DNA of 64,000 nt from Phormidesmis priestleyi ULC007 (GTDB lineage: Bacteria; Cyanobacteriota; Cyanobacteriia; Leptolyngbyales; Leptolyngbyaceae), in contig NZ_MPPI01000004.1 of NCBI RefSeq assembly GCF_001895925.1, positions 1 to 64,000 of the forward strand, in the 5' to 3' direction. A program made the position numbers and the translations under genes. Position 1 is the stretch's first letter, and each line of letters starts with the position of its first letter. Shown here piece after piece: positions 42,603 through 52,593 of this stretch. Under the pieces are notes generated by a model, which had not been told where the DNA came from, did no database searches, and saw only the letters and a list, made by a program, of their open reading frames with translations.

Positions 42603-43007
42603 TTATTTGCAGTACCGGAAGTTATCAACAGTTACAGCAGACACTAGAGGAGTAGCCCCGTGAGGAAAACGAACTTTTACGCATTGGTTTGAGTCCGCAG
42701 CACGTAAAATGGTGTCTTTACGTGCGACAAAGGCTTTGCAACCTACTTTAATTAAGCCAGTGGGATCAACTGGTACAAGATCATCACAAAGACTACCAGG
42801 AACACCTCCCGGATTTCTGCGAATCCATGCTGCCACTCTCTTGGTAAAAGCCCTCCGCCCATATAAACTTTGGGTTACCGGTCCTATCGTATGAATAAAA
42901 TGTCTGTTCTGACGAATCACTTTTTCTGCACTAAATGCAGGTGCTACTGCTATCAGTAGAGTTGACAGTGAGAATAGCACAGAAGCCAATACAGCTTTAG
43001 GGTTCAT
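42603..43007 (-). CDS. Secreted four-cysteine protein (134 aa)
   Basis: A clear signal peptide (ASVLFSLSTLLIAVAPAFSA) is followed by a basic mature domain of ~107 residues. It has four Cys (SLCDD, VGCKAF, NQCVKV, RYCK), enough for two disulfides, and a RRAFTKRVAAWIRRNPG segment. The family is not recognised. It could be a small extracellular or periplasmic structural protein. A small secreted peptide gene lies upstream on the same strand. Confidence 0.65.
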   Translation of the reverse strand: MNPKAVLASVLFSLSTLLIAVAPAFSAEKVIRQNRHFIHTIGPVTQSLYGRRAFTKRVAAWIRRNPGGVPGSLCDDLVPVDPTGLIKVGCKAFVARKDTILRAADSNQCVKVRFPHGATPLVSAVTVDNFRYCK

Positions 43008-43093
43008 AATTGTCTCCTACAAGATTAGTGAACGTGCGAGATGGCTCAAAACTTGAGCCTAACTAGAGCGGGAGTCGTCGGAGTCTCTGGTTG

Positions 43094-43228
43094 TTAAAGT
43101 CGTGAGGGACTGACTTGTTCTGGGGGGGGAGCCGTGGGAGTTTGGGATTGAGCGATCGCTGGGGCTACAACACCTGTTAGAAGAATGCATCCCGCAAATA
43201 GAGCAGAAATGCGAGTGTGGCGAGCCAT
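43094..43228 (-). CDS. Small secreted Pro-rich peptide (44 aa)
   Basis: From ATG 43228 the peptide has a signal sequence (MARHTRISALFAGCILLTG then VVAPAIA) followed by an 18-residue proline-rich tail (QSQTPTAPPPEQVSPSRL). The stop is at 43094. No family is recognised. It lies just upstream of the secreted four-Cys gene and divergent from the NB-ARC gene. Confidence 0.45.
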   Translation of the reverse strand: MARHTRISALFAGCILLTGVVAPAIAQSQTPTAPPPEQVSPSRL

Positions 43229-43473
43229 AAAAGTCTCCAATGAATTGAATGGTTTACAAGGCAATTTGTGTGCGATTGGTGAGGGTTCGCTGAAGGTTTG
43301 AATCTGTCTGCGTGTCCCGCTCACATCTCTAAAGTATTTGCCCTGTAAGGGTTTGGCGGTTCAGTCTCTGGCTCAAGCGGTTGGCTCACAAGCTGACCCA
43401 GGGCATTTTTGACTGAGCTAAGGTGAGCCAAAATGTGATATCTGTCTGATACCCAAGCAAAAGGTGAGGAAGC

Positions 43474-44766
43474 ATGGCAGAAACGCTGAGAGCTTCTAGA
43501 AATGGGTTAGAACAGATCGATCGGGCACGACGGCGGTTAGGCTGGAATCGTCAGTCAACAGCCTGGTATGCCCAGGCACACACTTCTCTAGCGACGCTGA
43601 AGCGTTTTTTGCGAGGGGAACCCATTGACCGGGATGCGTTTATTGAGTTGTGTCAAATCGTGGGCGTAAGGGATTGGCAGACGATCGCTGATCCATCATT
43701 TCTTCCTTTATCAACGGCTTCTTCTCTACCAGTGGTTGATTGGGAAGAAGCGCCCGATGTGAGATTGTTTTTTGGGCGTGAGTCAGAACTGGCAACCCTA
43801 GAACACTGGATCGTCGGCGATCGCTGCCGCTTGGTGACCGTGTTGGGGCGGGGGAGCATTGGCAAAACAGCGTTAGTGGTGCGGTTGATTGAGCAGATTC
43901 AAGATCAGTTTGAAGTGGTGATTTGGCGATCGTTGCGTCAGGCTCCTCCTCTGCCAGACCTGCTGCAAAATCTGCTGCAATTCCTCACATATCAGCCTCC
44001 CACAGCAGCATTTCCCATTCACCAAACGCTGTCTCAACTCATAGAACAATTGCGTCAGCATCGCTGTTTGCTGGTGTTAGACAACGGGGAAGCCATTCTC
44101 AAAGGGGAATCGTTGACGGGTCAGTATCTGGAGGGCTATGAAGAATACAGCGAACTGTTTCGACGAGTGGGCACAGAACGTCACCAAAGCTGTCTGCTGC
44201 TCACCAGTCGCGAAATGGGAGAAATTGCCAGATTAGCCGGAAATCGCTCACCCGTGCGGATGTTGCCCCTGACGGGGTTGGCGGAACCTGACGCACGACA
44301 AATTTTTCAAGCAGAGCACTTATCTGGACAGGAAAAATGGGCAACGCTGATCGCGATTTATCAGGGCGATCCGTTAGCGCTGCGGCTAATTTCTACCACG
44401 ATTAAAGAAGTCTTTGATGGGAACGTAGCAGCATTTCTCAAGGGTCTGACGATCGTCGTCGATAAGTTAAGAGACACTTTAGACCAGCAATTTCAGCGGC
44501 TGTCTGCCCAAGAGAAAGCCGTGATGGGTTGTTTGGCGATCGCAGATCAGCCCGTTTCTATCTCGCAGCTCACTGATCGGCTGGACTCACGCTTATCTCA
44601 GTCAGAAGTCATTCAAGTGTTGGAGTCGTTGAAAGGACGATCGCTGATTGAAAACACCAAAATCGACGAAGACGAGGAGGTCTTATTCACCCTTCAACCT
44701 GTCATCCAAAAATACGTCACCCGGTATCACTTAGAAACGGCTGGAAACATTCCAGAAAATGGTTAA
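43474..44766 (+). CDS. NB-ARC (STAND) ATPase lacking a repeat sensor
   Basis: The 430-residue protein has an N-terminal helical HTH-like domain (residues 1-75, GWNRQSTAWYAQAHTSLATLK) common to cyanobacterial NB-ARC proteins. The NTPase follows: FFGRESELATLEHW, P-loop GRGSIGKT (125-132) and Walker B CLLVLDNGE (198-206). Sensor-like LLLTSRE and the winged-helix ARC region (SISQLTDRLDSRLSQSEV) come next, and it ends after KYVTRYHLE. Typical relatives continue into WD40 or TPR repeats, which are absent here. The P-loop has Arg-Gly-Ser in place of the usual Met-Gly-Gly. Confidence 0.85.
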   Translation: MAETLRASRNGLEQIDRARRRLGWNRQSTAWYAQAHTSLATLKRFLRGEPIDRDAFIELCQIVGVRDWQTIADPSFLPLSTASSLPVVDWEEAPDVRLFFGRESELATLEHWIVGDRCRLVTVLGRGSIGKTALVVRLIEQIQDQFEVVIWRSLRQAPPLPDLLQNLLQFLTYQPPTAAFPIHQTLSQLIEQLRQHRCLLVLDNGEAILKGESLTGQYLEGYEEYSELFRRVGTERHQSCLLLTSREMGEIARLAGNRSPVRMLPLTGLAEPDARQIFQAEHLSGQEKWATLIAIYQGDPLALRLISTTIKEVFDGNVAAFLKGLTIVVDKLRDTLDQQFQRLSAQEKAVMGCLAIADQPVSISQLTDRLDSRLSQSEVIQVLESLKGRSLIENTKIDEDEEVLFTLQPVIQKYVTRYHLETAGNIPENG

Positions 44767-44929
44767 AACGTCTTGGGTGCCTGTTGCATAAAATTCGATC
44801 AGTTGACGTGAAATCCATTAGAAAGAAGTGAGGTATTTTTTAGCCTTCTCGCCCTACATCGTTCCGAAAATCATTTCCGAAAACCGTTGAAGCAGCGTTT
44901 TCTACGCCCAACTCGCCCCCGTTGTGATC

Positions 44930-45529
44930 ATGCTTCCAACCCTTCATCGCAATGAAAATTGGTTTAAGATAACACGTCCCATTGTCGATCGCATCCCTTT
45001 CGATCGAACCAGTTCAGGCTATACGCTGACCGAGCTTTTAACCATTTTGCTGGTAATGGGAATTTTAGCCGCGATCGCCATTCCCAGTTACCTTGCACTC
45101 ACTCAAAAAGCAGCCTGTATGGCAGGTCAAAAAGATATCATCGGCTTGTGCTGGCTAGAGCGCCCCAAACCTGGATCGTGCCATGTAGCATCCAAAGATT
45201 GCAGCTTTCCTAGACCGGGAGTTCGCCCTGGCAATGTGTACCGTGCCCCCAAAACAACAAAAGGAATCGGCGGCTTTTATCTCAGCGTTGTCAGCCCCAA
45301 CGCTAGCGCAGTAGTTCACTACAAAACTTACTCCTGTGTAGGTGAAGCCGTGACAGAGCAGGGCATTCGCCCCCTTGAAAGCAGCCTCACGGATAATGTT
45401 TATCTAGATACCCGCATCAACTACATTCCCTTTTCGCAAGGAACCTGTTCCTTTGAGTTTTCTGTGCTGAATAAAGCGATATCGGATGGCAATCGCATTC
45501 ATTTCATGATGAATTTTAATGTTCTCCAG
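44930..45529 (+). CDS. Type IV pilin-like protein
   Basis: The protein has a long basic leader (~30 residues) and a prepilin peptidase site Gly30|Tyr31 with Glu35 at +5 (SGYTLTELLTILLVMGILAA). A hydrophobic helix and a globular C-terminal domain with several Cys follow (KPGSCHVASKDCSFP). It resembles cyanobacterial PilA-like minor pilins. I prefer ATG 44930; a GTG lies 6 bp upstream. A Ser/Thr kinase gene follows closely on the same strand. Confidence 0.8.
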
Positions 45530-45542
45530 TGATGCTTTGATC

Positions 45543-46952
45543 ATGAGTTATTGTATTAACCCCGATTGTCTTGATCGACAAAATCCCGACGGACTACAAG
45601 TCTGTCAAGCCTGTGGAACATCATTGCAAATTCAAGGTCGCTATCAGTTAATTCGTCCCCTCCGACCGCTCGACAAAGCGTATCCTAGTGAGGTGTTTGA
45701 AGTCTGCGATCGAGGTCAAATCAAAGTCTTAAAATCTCTCCATGTCACTGCCCCTAAATTAGTTGATCTCTTTATTCAAGAAGCCAGCATTCTCACGAAT
45801 TTGTCCCATCCTGGAATTCCTAAAACTGATCCTGATTCCTACTTCACCCTTTCACTCAGTCATGGAAAAAAGCTTTATTGCCTGATCATGGAATACATTA
45901 AAGGGCAAAATCTAGAGCAATGGATGCAGGAAAATGAATTTCAATCGATGAGTCAAGACTTCGCCTTACAGTGGCTAAAACAATTAGCCCTAACGCTAGA
46001 TTACATTCATCAACACAATCTTTTTCACCGAGATATCAAGCCTTCTAATATTATTTATCAACCCAATGGAAACCTGGTATTAATTGATTTCGGGACTGCT
46101 AGAAAAGTCACTGCAACGGTTGTTGATAGACGCGGCGTGACGATCGTCTACTCCGATGGCTACACCGCTCCAGAGCAGCTTCAGGGAAGATCTGTGCCTC
46201 AATCGGATTTTTTTGCGTTGGGACGTACTTTTGTTTATCTGCTGACTGGGAAACCCCCTGAATCTTTGTCGGCAGATCTAAAAACAGGGCAACTCCATTG
46301 GCGATCGGCTGCACCGCACATCTCAAACTCCTTTGCTGATTTGATCGATCGACTCATCCATCCCTCACCAGAAAAACGGCTCTGCACCACCCAGGATCTG
46401 CTTCGCGGCATTGAGTTCATTTTGCTCGAATCGATCCGCCACCAGAGAAAGACGATCATCCCATTCTCTTTGGCCAAAATTGCCGCTCTCCCAAATTTCC
46501 GGCTCTGGGCTTTGTCTGGTCTAGTGGTGGGAGGAGGGCTGTGGTGGCAACATCAACTGATTCGATTTAACCCATCCCCCGCTCTTCTGTCTTTAACAAA
46601 CCCTGCTGCCCAAACTTCAGAAGCACTCGTTCACATCCGATGGTTTTTTGGTCAAGCAACCGAGGATGGGGAAATTTATCTCAACATCTGCGATCGTCCA
46701 GAGTCAAACGTGAACCCAGAAGGAGGGTGCGCCAAAGCTAATCGGGTTAACTCAAAAGTCACCAAAGCTGGAGCGACGGGCATGATCACTAAGAATCTGG
46801 AAGCAAATCAACCCTACCGAGTTTGTCTGGTGGCAGATGGGTTGCCAGGAAAAAAAGGGCGATGGCTGAACTGTCGAGTTGTCACCGCGCTCAACGGTGC
46901 CCGATTCGATTTTCACAGTCAAGAGTTGAAGTTTGCTCGCGTCAGACCTTGA
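45543..46952 (+). CDS. Ser/Thr protein kinase with N-terminal zinc ribbon
   Basis: The 469-residue membrane kinase starts with a zinc ribbon (Cys4, Cys9, Cys21, Cys24). The Hanks-type kinase follows: catalytic loop LFHRDIKPSNIIY, DFGTARK and the APE-like YTAPEQLQGRSVPQSDFFALGRT. A transmembrane helix (FRLWALSGLVVGGGLWW) leads to a C-terminal extracytoplasmic domain of ~130 residues with Cys pairs (NICDRPE, GGCAKANR). It starts 10 bp after the pilin gene, so cotranscription is likely. The C-terminal domain could sense a ligand outside the membrane. Confidence 0.9.
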   Translation: MSYCINPDCLDRQNPDGLQVCQACGTSLQIQGRYQLIRPLRPLDKAYPSEVFEVCDRGQIKVLKSLHVTAPKLVDLFIQEASILTNLSHPGIPKTDPDSYFTLSLSHGKKLYCLIMEYIKGQNLEQWMQENEFQSMSQDFALQWLKQLALTLDYIHQHNLFHRDIKPSNIIYQPNGNLVLIDFGTARKVTATVVDRRGVTIVYSDGYTAPEQLQGRSVPQSDFFALGRTFVYLLTGKPPESLSADLKTGQLHWRSAAPHISNSFADLIDRLIHPSPEKRLCTTQDLLRGIEFILLESIRHQRKTIIPFSLAKIAALPNFRLWALSGLVVGGGLWWQHQLIRFNPSPALLSLTNPAAQTSEALVHIRWFFGQATEDGEIYLNICDRPESNVNPEGGCAKANRVNSKVTKAGATGMITKNLEANQPYRVCLVADGLPGKKGRWLNCRVVTALNGARFDFHSQELKFARVRP

Positions 46953-46959
46953 TGCATTT

Positions 46960-47233
46960 AGGTTAAAGATTCTGACTCCAATCAGTAGACGATTTGAGAA
47001 TAGACCTCCCGCACGAATCTTTGCCCTCACCCTTGTATCTTAAGAGTGTGGCAGACCGTCCCCCCTAAGATTCTTGAAATCGAGATTTAGCTAGGGTCAC
47101 CACACTATCTGAACTCAGAAACACCTCGAATTATCGGCAGGGAACTGAGACCGTCTGAGTATCCCGCATAACGCAAGGTAGAGGAACCGCTGAGACTCCT
47201 ACCATCCCCTTCATCCTCCTGGGAGCTATCTAG
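46960..47233 (+). other. Non-coding stretch before the TnpB element
   Basis: No gene is seen here. The stretch contains CAGGGAACTGAGACCGTCTG and GGTAGAGGAACCGCTGAGAC. It may be the non-coding left part of the IS110 copy whose open frame resumes at 48561, i.e. its bridge-RNA region, separated by the TnpB insertion. This is inference from position only. Confidence 0.25.
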
Positions 47234-48555
47234 TTGACATCCTCACCGTCCTAAAGGAGCGGTGATTCCTAAGACTCACGACTTAGGTTTCTGCTTCATA
47301 GCAACTGCCTTCAAAGCGAATGCTTATCCGGTCTTACGTTCGCTCCACAGACTGACACGGCAAGCCCTGCCGCCAAGATGTTCTTTGCCGCGTTGATGTC
47401 CCGGTCATGGTGTGTCCCGCAACTGGGGCAATCCCATTCCCGGATATCCAACGGCAACTTATCTACGATGTGACCACAATGCCCACACCGCTTAGAACTC
47501 GGAAACCATCGGTCAATCTTGACGAAGCTGCGACCATACCAATCGCACTTATATTCAAGTTGCCTAACCAGTTCGCCCCACGCAGCATCGCTGATGGATT
47601 TGGCAAGCTTCCGATTCTTAACCATGTTCTTCACAGCCAAAGCTTCGACGGCGATGGTTTGGTTTTCACGCACCAATCGAGTTGTCAACTTGTGAAGAAA
47701 ATCATGCCGGGAATCGCTAATTTCTGCATAGACTCTAGCGACTTTGATCCTGGCTTTATGTTGGTTGTTCGACCCCTTTTGCTTGCGAGAAAGCGCTTTC
47801 TGAACTCTCTTGAGTTTGCGACGCTTGGCAGCAAAGCTTTTGGGGTTGGCAACCTTTTCACCTGTGCTGAGAGCGACCAGGCTCGTGATGCCCAAATCAA
47901 TCCCAATTTGGTTAGGCGATGCGGGCAAGGGTTCAATCTCAACATCCACCAGCAGAGAAACCGTCCATCTCCCAGCCGGGGAAAGTCTCACCGTGACGGT
48001 GGAGGGTTCAGAACCTTGGGGGAGTTGTCTACTCCATCGGATATTGAGCGGTTCAGCATCCTTAGCCAGAAATACCTGAGCATCTCTGAACTTAAATGCC
48101 GACTTGGTAAATTCAGCACTGCCGCCGTGATGCTTCTTCTTGAAGTTGGGGTATTGTGCCCGTCCTGCAAAGAAGTTGCTGAACGCTTTCTGAAGATGGC
48201 GCAATCCCTGCTGCAAAGGCACGCAGCTAACTTCGTTCAAGAATTGCAGGTCTTCCGCCTTCTTCCACGTAGTCAGCATCGCAGACGTTTCAGCGTACCC
48301 GACTCGTTCTTGATGCTCATACCATGCCTGAGTCCTGGCGGCGAGGGCGCGGTTATACACCAAACGAGTACAGCCCATCGTGCGTCTCAGCAAGGTTTCT
48401 TGCTCAGGCGTTGGATAAAAGCGGTACTTGAAGGCTTTCTGCGTCATGCCTCACAGTATAGCGTCTATTCTGTGAGAAGCGTGAGAGATTGGGCACTGGA
48501 TCGAGTGCCCGCTCCTATCCCTCCCCGGCGTGAACGCACGGGGTTTCTCGGAGGT
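47234..48555 (-). mobile_element. TnpB-only IS200/IS605-like element
   Basis: The element holds a single intact tnpB and no tnpA. The right end carries the hairpin ATCACCGCTCCTTTAGGACGGTGAGGATGTCAAC on the minus strand (47232-47266), the usual IS605-type terminus. The left end near 48510-48555 carries CCCCGGCGTGAACGCACGGGG. The omega/re-RNA should overlap the tnpB 3' end and run through the right end. Boundaries are approximate. Confidence 0.7.
47311..48447 (-). CDS. tnpB: RNA-guided endonuclease TnpB
   Basis: The 378-residue TnpB/OrfB protein has the N-terminal OrfB_IS605 region (YRFYPTPEQETLLRRTMGCTRLVYN). The RuvC active site is intact: Asp184 (GIDLGI), Glu268 (AVEAL) and Asp350 (HHDRDINAAKNI). 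The zinc-ribbon Cys residues are Cys321, Cys324, Cys340 and Cys343. TnpB cleaves DNA guided by an RNA from the element's right end, helping the element persist. No TnpA is present, so movement would need one in trans. It may be an active solo nuclease. Confidence 0.93.
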   Translation of the reverse strand: MTQKAFKYRFYPTPEQETLLRRTMGCTRLVYNRALAARTQAWYEHQERVGYAETSAMLTTWKKAEDLQFLNEVSCVPLQQGLRHLQKAFSNFFAGRAQYPNFKKKHHGGSAEFTKSAFKFRDAQVFLAKDAEPLNIRWSRQLPQGSEPSTVTVRLSPAGRWTVSLLVDVEIEPLPASPNQIGIDLGITSLVALSTGEKVANPKSFAAKRRKLKRVQKALSRKQKGSNNQHKARIKVARVYAEISDSRHDFLHKLTTRLVRENQTIAVEALAVKNMVKNRKLAKSISDAAWGELVRQLEYKCDWYGRSFVKIDRWFPSSKRCGHCGHIVDKLPLDIREWDCPSCGTHHDRDINAAKNILAAGLAVSVCGANVRPDKHSL

Positions 48556-48560
48556 TCCCG

Positions 48561-49534
<974 letters not shown>

Positions 49535-49551
49535 CTTTTAAGATCATCGCT

Positions 49552-49612
49552 AAATCCCCCAAAATTGGGGGACTTCAAGCCAAAATTTCCAGTTCAAAGT
49601 CCCCCAGAATGG
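49552..49612. repeat. Partial CCCCCTAAATCCCCC core
   Basis: CTAAATCCCCCAAAATTGGGGGACTTCAAG...AAAGTCCCCCAGAATGG corresponds to the inner part of the miniature-element core, cut at both ends. It lies just after the IS110 remnant. Confidence 0.7.
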
Positions 49613-49655
49613 CAGGGCTGATCTATCGGTAAGAGAAAATAGCTGAAGTCCTTCT

Positions 49656-49919
49656 TTACTCGACTTCAAACTGAAAACTTTCGTCAATTTTGATTTCTTG
49701 CAGCGATCGCCATCCTGCTTGCCACTGCGATCGGTCTCTTAAAAGTCTGGCATTCATCCAAAATCGAATATTTGGATCACAGGCAGCGACCATTTCAGCA
49801 AACACCCATTGACCTTCGTTGGTGCGATTGACGACTTGAAAATGTCGCCATCCCCAAGTGGTTTGTTGGGCCGTCCATTTTGAGCCAACCAGATAGGGAA
49901 ACTTTTGTTTTTTAGACAT
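49656..49919 (-). CDS. Small Trp-rich protein (TIGR02450 type)
   Basis: The 87-residue protein starts MSKKQKFPYLVGSKWTAQQ, then TTWGWRHFQVVNR and WVFAEMVAACDPNIRFWMNARLLRDRSQWQAGW. The high Trp content and the GSKWTA...GWRHF pattern match the small conserved family TIGR02450, found in cyanobacteria and proteobacteria. Function unknown. Monocistronic, divergent from the pentapeptide-repeat gene. Confidence 0.85.
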   Translation of the reverse strand: MSKKQKFPYLVGSKWTAQQTTWGWRHFQVVNRTNEGQWVFAEMVAACDPNIRFWMNARLLRDRSQWQAGWRSLQEIKIDESFQFEVE

Positions 49920-50064
49920 GATGCAAATATCTGGTTTTTAAGGGAGACTTAAATCGATCGTGCCACAAATTAGAAACAAACGTAGTATGGGTTATCGCGA
50001 TCGACCCTTTTTGAAACCCCTAAAATCAACCTTCTTTAAGACGCTAAACTCGGTTAGCTAATCT

Positions 50065-50835
50065 ATGAACCTCAAATCTTTTACGATCTCTGCAATGCTT
50101 CTGACGATCGGAGCCGCCATCCCCGCTCAAGCTGAAAACCTTGATCACGTTCAGCAATTGATTGCGACCAAACAATGTCAAAGCTGTGACTTGAGCGGCG
50201 CGGGATTGGTGTTAGCTCGGTTAACCGGAGCAAACCTAAATCAGGCAAATTTAGCCGGGGCAAACCTCAGCCAAGCTGTCTTATCAGGAGCCAACTTGAG
50301 CGGGGCAAATTTGGCTGGAGCAAGTCTCTATGGAGCCGATTTAAGCGGCGCAAAATTGGCGGGCGCAGACTTGAGCGGGGCAGATTTGCGAGGAGCCTTT
50401 TTGTCAGGAGCCGATCTTACGGGTGTTCAAATGACTAATGCTGCCCTGCAAGGCGCGATCGGGCTACCTCCTACCGTAGGCGATCCCGAAGATTTTTATC
50501 GCTGGGCACTAGATGCCACAAAACAGCACAACTATGAAAAAGCGATCGCGCACTTCAATCAGGTGATTATTCGCAAGTCTGACCACGCAATGGCTTATTT
50601 TGGGCGAGCGATCGCTCGATTAGAGTTGGGTGACAAAGATGGAGCCGTCCAAGACAGCGAATTTGCATCGACTCTGTTTTCACAACAAGGTCAAAAAGAA
50701 AATGCTGAAGCTGCCCAAAAGTTAGTGCAAAGCATCAAAAATCCACCCAAAGAGCGCAAAGAAAGTAACGGCGGATTGGGTCAATCTCTGATCAGTGTCG
50801 TCGGTGGATTGCTGCAACTGTTGCTATTTAGGTAA
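50065..50835 (+). CDS. Secreted pentapeptide-repeat and TPR protein
   Basis: The 256-residue precursor has a signal peptide (MLLTIGAAIPAQA), a short Cys-containing segment (IATKQCQSCDLSG) and about 15 A(N/D)LxG pentapeptides (residues ~45-135) forming a right-handed beta-helix. A TPR-like pair follows (YEKAIAHFNQVIIRKSDHAMAYFGRAIARL, LGDKDGAVQDSEFA). The C-terminal hydrophobic tail (ISVVGGLLQLLLF) could be a weak anchor. It is probably a periplasmic or thylakoid-lumen scaffold. Pentapeptide-repeat lumenal proteins are common in cyanobacteria. Confidence 0.85.
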   Translation: MNLKSFTISAMLLTIGAAIPAQAENLDHVQQLIATKQCQSCDLSGAGLVLARLTGANLNQANLAGANLSQAVLSGANLSGANLAGASLYGADLSGAKLAGADLSGADLRGAFLSGADLTGVQMTNAALQGAIGLPPTVGDPEDFYRWALDATKQHNYEKAIAHFNQVIIRKSDHAMAYFGRAIARLELGDKDGAVQDSEFASTLFSQQGQKENAEAAQKLVQSIKNPPKERKESNGGLGQSLISVVGGLLQLLLFR

Positions 50836-50995
50836 TAGTCCTCTCCTGCACGAATCTTTCCTCACCCTGAATCCCTCTCCCAAACTTGGAAGAGGAACTT
50901 TGAAACTGAACCGATTGCTCTTACGATTTGCACGTTTAGGGAGCCGCCTGAATGTGAAGGATTTGGTAATCGACGGCTCCTTAACGCCTAGTTTC

Positions 50996-51367
50996 CTATA
51001 GTTGAATGGTGATTTTGTTGTGCAACTCCTCCACTTGAATTAGTGAACCATTGCCCAAGACGATGTTGAACTTTGCTAAAGATCGCTCCATTTGATAGCC
51101 AGGCAACACTCGGACAATTTGATATTCAGTCGTCAAGTCACTCGTGCCATCCCATTTGAACAATGCCAGTTGATTGGATGCAATCTCACTCAGTTGTGAA
51201 ACAAACTCTTCAATGCGATCGCTCACATTCACGAGAATGCCAGATGACAGGAAGATGTAACGCTCTTGCAAATCTAAAGTCACACTGACTCGATAACGTT
51301 TTTCGGTTGAGCAACGTAACTCAACGGTGAACGAAATCGAGCTAGGAATCACAGTCCTAACTCCCAT
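50996..51367 (-). CDS. Hypothetical protein (123 aa)
   Basis: No family is recognised. The sequence is rich in beta-strand patterns (SISFTVELRCSTEKRYRVSVTLDL, LALFKWDGTSDLTTEYQIVRVL), with one acidic helix (SDRIEEFVSQLSEIASNQ). No signal peptide is seen. A 39-aa frame with a strong ribosome-binding site lies immediately upstream on the same strand, 18 bp away, suggesting a two-gene unit. Confidence 0.6.
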   Translation of the reverse strand: MGVRTVIPSSISFTVELRCSTEKRYRVSVTLDLQERYIFLSSGILVNVSDRIEEFVSQLSEIASNQLALFKWDGTSDLTTEYQIVRVLPGYQMERSLAKFNIVLGNGSLIQVEELHNKITIQL

Positions 51368-51385
51368 ATTATTTTGTCCTCTCGG

Positions 51386-51505
51386 TTAATTCAAAGAGGA
51401 CAAGAACTCTGATTTCTCAGACATTCGATCGGGATGAAAAGTGTATGCGGGATCTTGATTCCAGCCTTTCAAGATCCCATAGCAAAGCCGACGGTGTACA
51501 ATCAT
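51386..51505 (-). CDS. Small open frame (39 aa) with strong SD
   Basis: ATG at 51505 is preceded by an AGGAGGCG Shine-Dalgarno 4 bp away, one of the strongest in the window. The peptide reads MIVHRRLCYGILKGWNQDPA then YTFHPDRMSEKSEFLSSLN. It ends 18 bp before the 123-aa gene. No family is recognised. It could be a leader peptide or a small accessory protein. Confidence 0.5.
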   Translation of the reverse strand: MIVHRRLCYGILKGWNQDPAYTFHPDRMSEKSEFLSSLN

Positions 51506-51546
51506 GAACGCCTCCTGAGTTAGCACAAGTAACTAGGGATGGAAGT

Positions 51547-51581
51547 CCTCGGAGTCTGATCTTGCTCATCAGATTTCGGGG
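51547..51581 (+). ncRNA. Possible structured RNA hairpin
   Basis: CCTCGGAGTCTGAT (51547-51560) and ATCAGATTTCGGGG (51568-51581) form a 14-bp stem around CTTGCTC when read on the plus strand, using G-U pairs. On the minus strand those become mismatches, which suggests the plus strand is the functional RNA. It lies just upstream of the 39-aa frame, on the opposite strand. No U-run follows. The rest of the 51582-51999 gap shows no gene. Confidence 0.3.
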
Positions 51582-51999
51582 CACAACTTCATCACTGCGA
51601 TGTATTCTACAGGAGTTTTTTGTTTTTTGGGAAGCTAAATTTTTGAGGGGGAGCGATCGTTTCTTTGGTGGAGGTGTGGTCTATCTCGTCGAGAGAAGTG
51701 TGAAGTTTTCGAGCTTTTGAGTTTGAAGAAACGTAGGGTTTGGGTAGCGTGTTAGTCTAATTTGCTAGGTAGAGGGTTAGGCTGCAAGGGGTGCGGTTGC
51801 ATCTCGCGCTAAACAAATTGCGTTTTTGGGAAATTAGATGGCAAGTCGTCAGCCTAATCTTCTAAATTAGCAGATGGGTCACACGATGAAAGGCAGTCTA
51901 GTTAGATCGTTAGCCCGACTATTGTCCACAAAGTAAAGTCATGTTTGAGAGGCTATTCGTAAAGGCTTAGCCAAACATCCAATTTTGGGAGATAAATTG

Positions 52000-52593
52000 A
52001 TGTCGGACGGCAAGAAGGAGGGCGGTGTTTTTGGACAGATTGCTGTAGCAGTCGTAGTAGCACTCCTTGCTGGGGGTACTGCCCCATGGTGGTGGGAGAA
52101 GATTATTGGTAATTCTACCGTTCCTTCCTCACCTGCTCCTAGCCATGTAAAGTCGACAAGAGTTCCTGTTAAAACTCCAACAGCTAACACAGTAGATGAG
52201 TCACCACCCAGCTTATTGTTGGCAACAGGGCAATACGGTGGCGCTGGCAGTATATTCAGGGGTACGTACAGGGTTATTGCTAAGGTAGGAGGGAAAATGT
52301 GCATTGCACTTATAAATGGCACCCCTACTCCTTATAGAGGCAATTCTGAGATTATTGTTAGTAGTTTATCGTGGCGTGATGGAAAGTTTCATGTAGATGC
52401 AACTAACGAGCAGTTAGTAATTCTCAGCCAAACTTCATTTACGGATGAGATTGGTTCACGTCTTTCTTGGACGCTAGAGACTGAGAAGATACAGGATTTC
52501 TATAGAACACGTCTAAACACATGCCTAAAGAGTAATGGTAAATACAAACATAGTGAATTAGGTGACTTTATTGATGGGATTCCTTACCCATAA
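52000..52593 (+). CDS. Hypothetical membrane-anchored protein (197 aa)
   Basis: From ATG 52000 (MSDGKKEGGVFGQIAVAVVV) the protein has one N-terminal hydrophobic helix (GQIAVAVVVALLAGGTAPWWW) and a Ser/Pro/Thr-rich linker. A C-terminal domain of ~130 residues follows, starting LLLATGQYGGAGSIFRGTYRV. Its codon use is more AT-rich than its neighbours, consistent with a recent acquisition. No family is recognised. The 418 bp that follow, to 53011, hold no recognisable gene. Confidence 0.55.
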   Translation: MSDGKKEGGVFGQIAVAVVVALLAGGTAPWWWEKIIGNSTVPSSPAPSHVKSTRVPVKTPTANTVDESPPSLLLATGQYGGAGSIFRGTYRVIAKVGGKMCIALINGTPTPYRGNSEIIVSSLSWRDGKFHVDATNEQLVILSQTSFTDEIGSRLSWTLETEKIQDFYRTRLNTCLKSNGKYKHSELGDFIDGIPYP

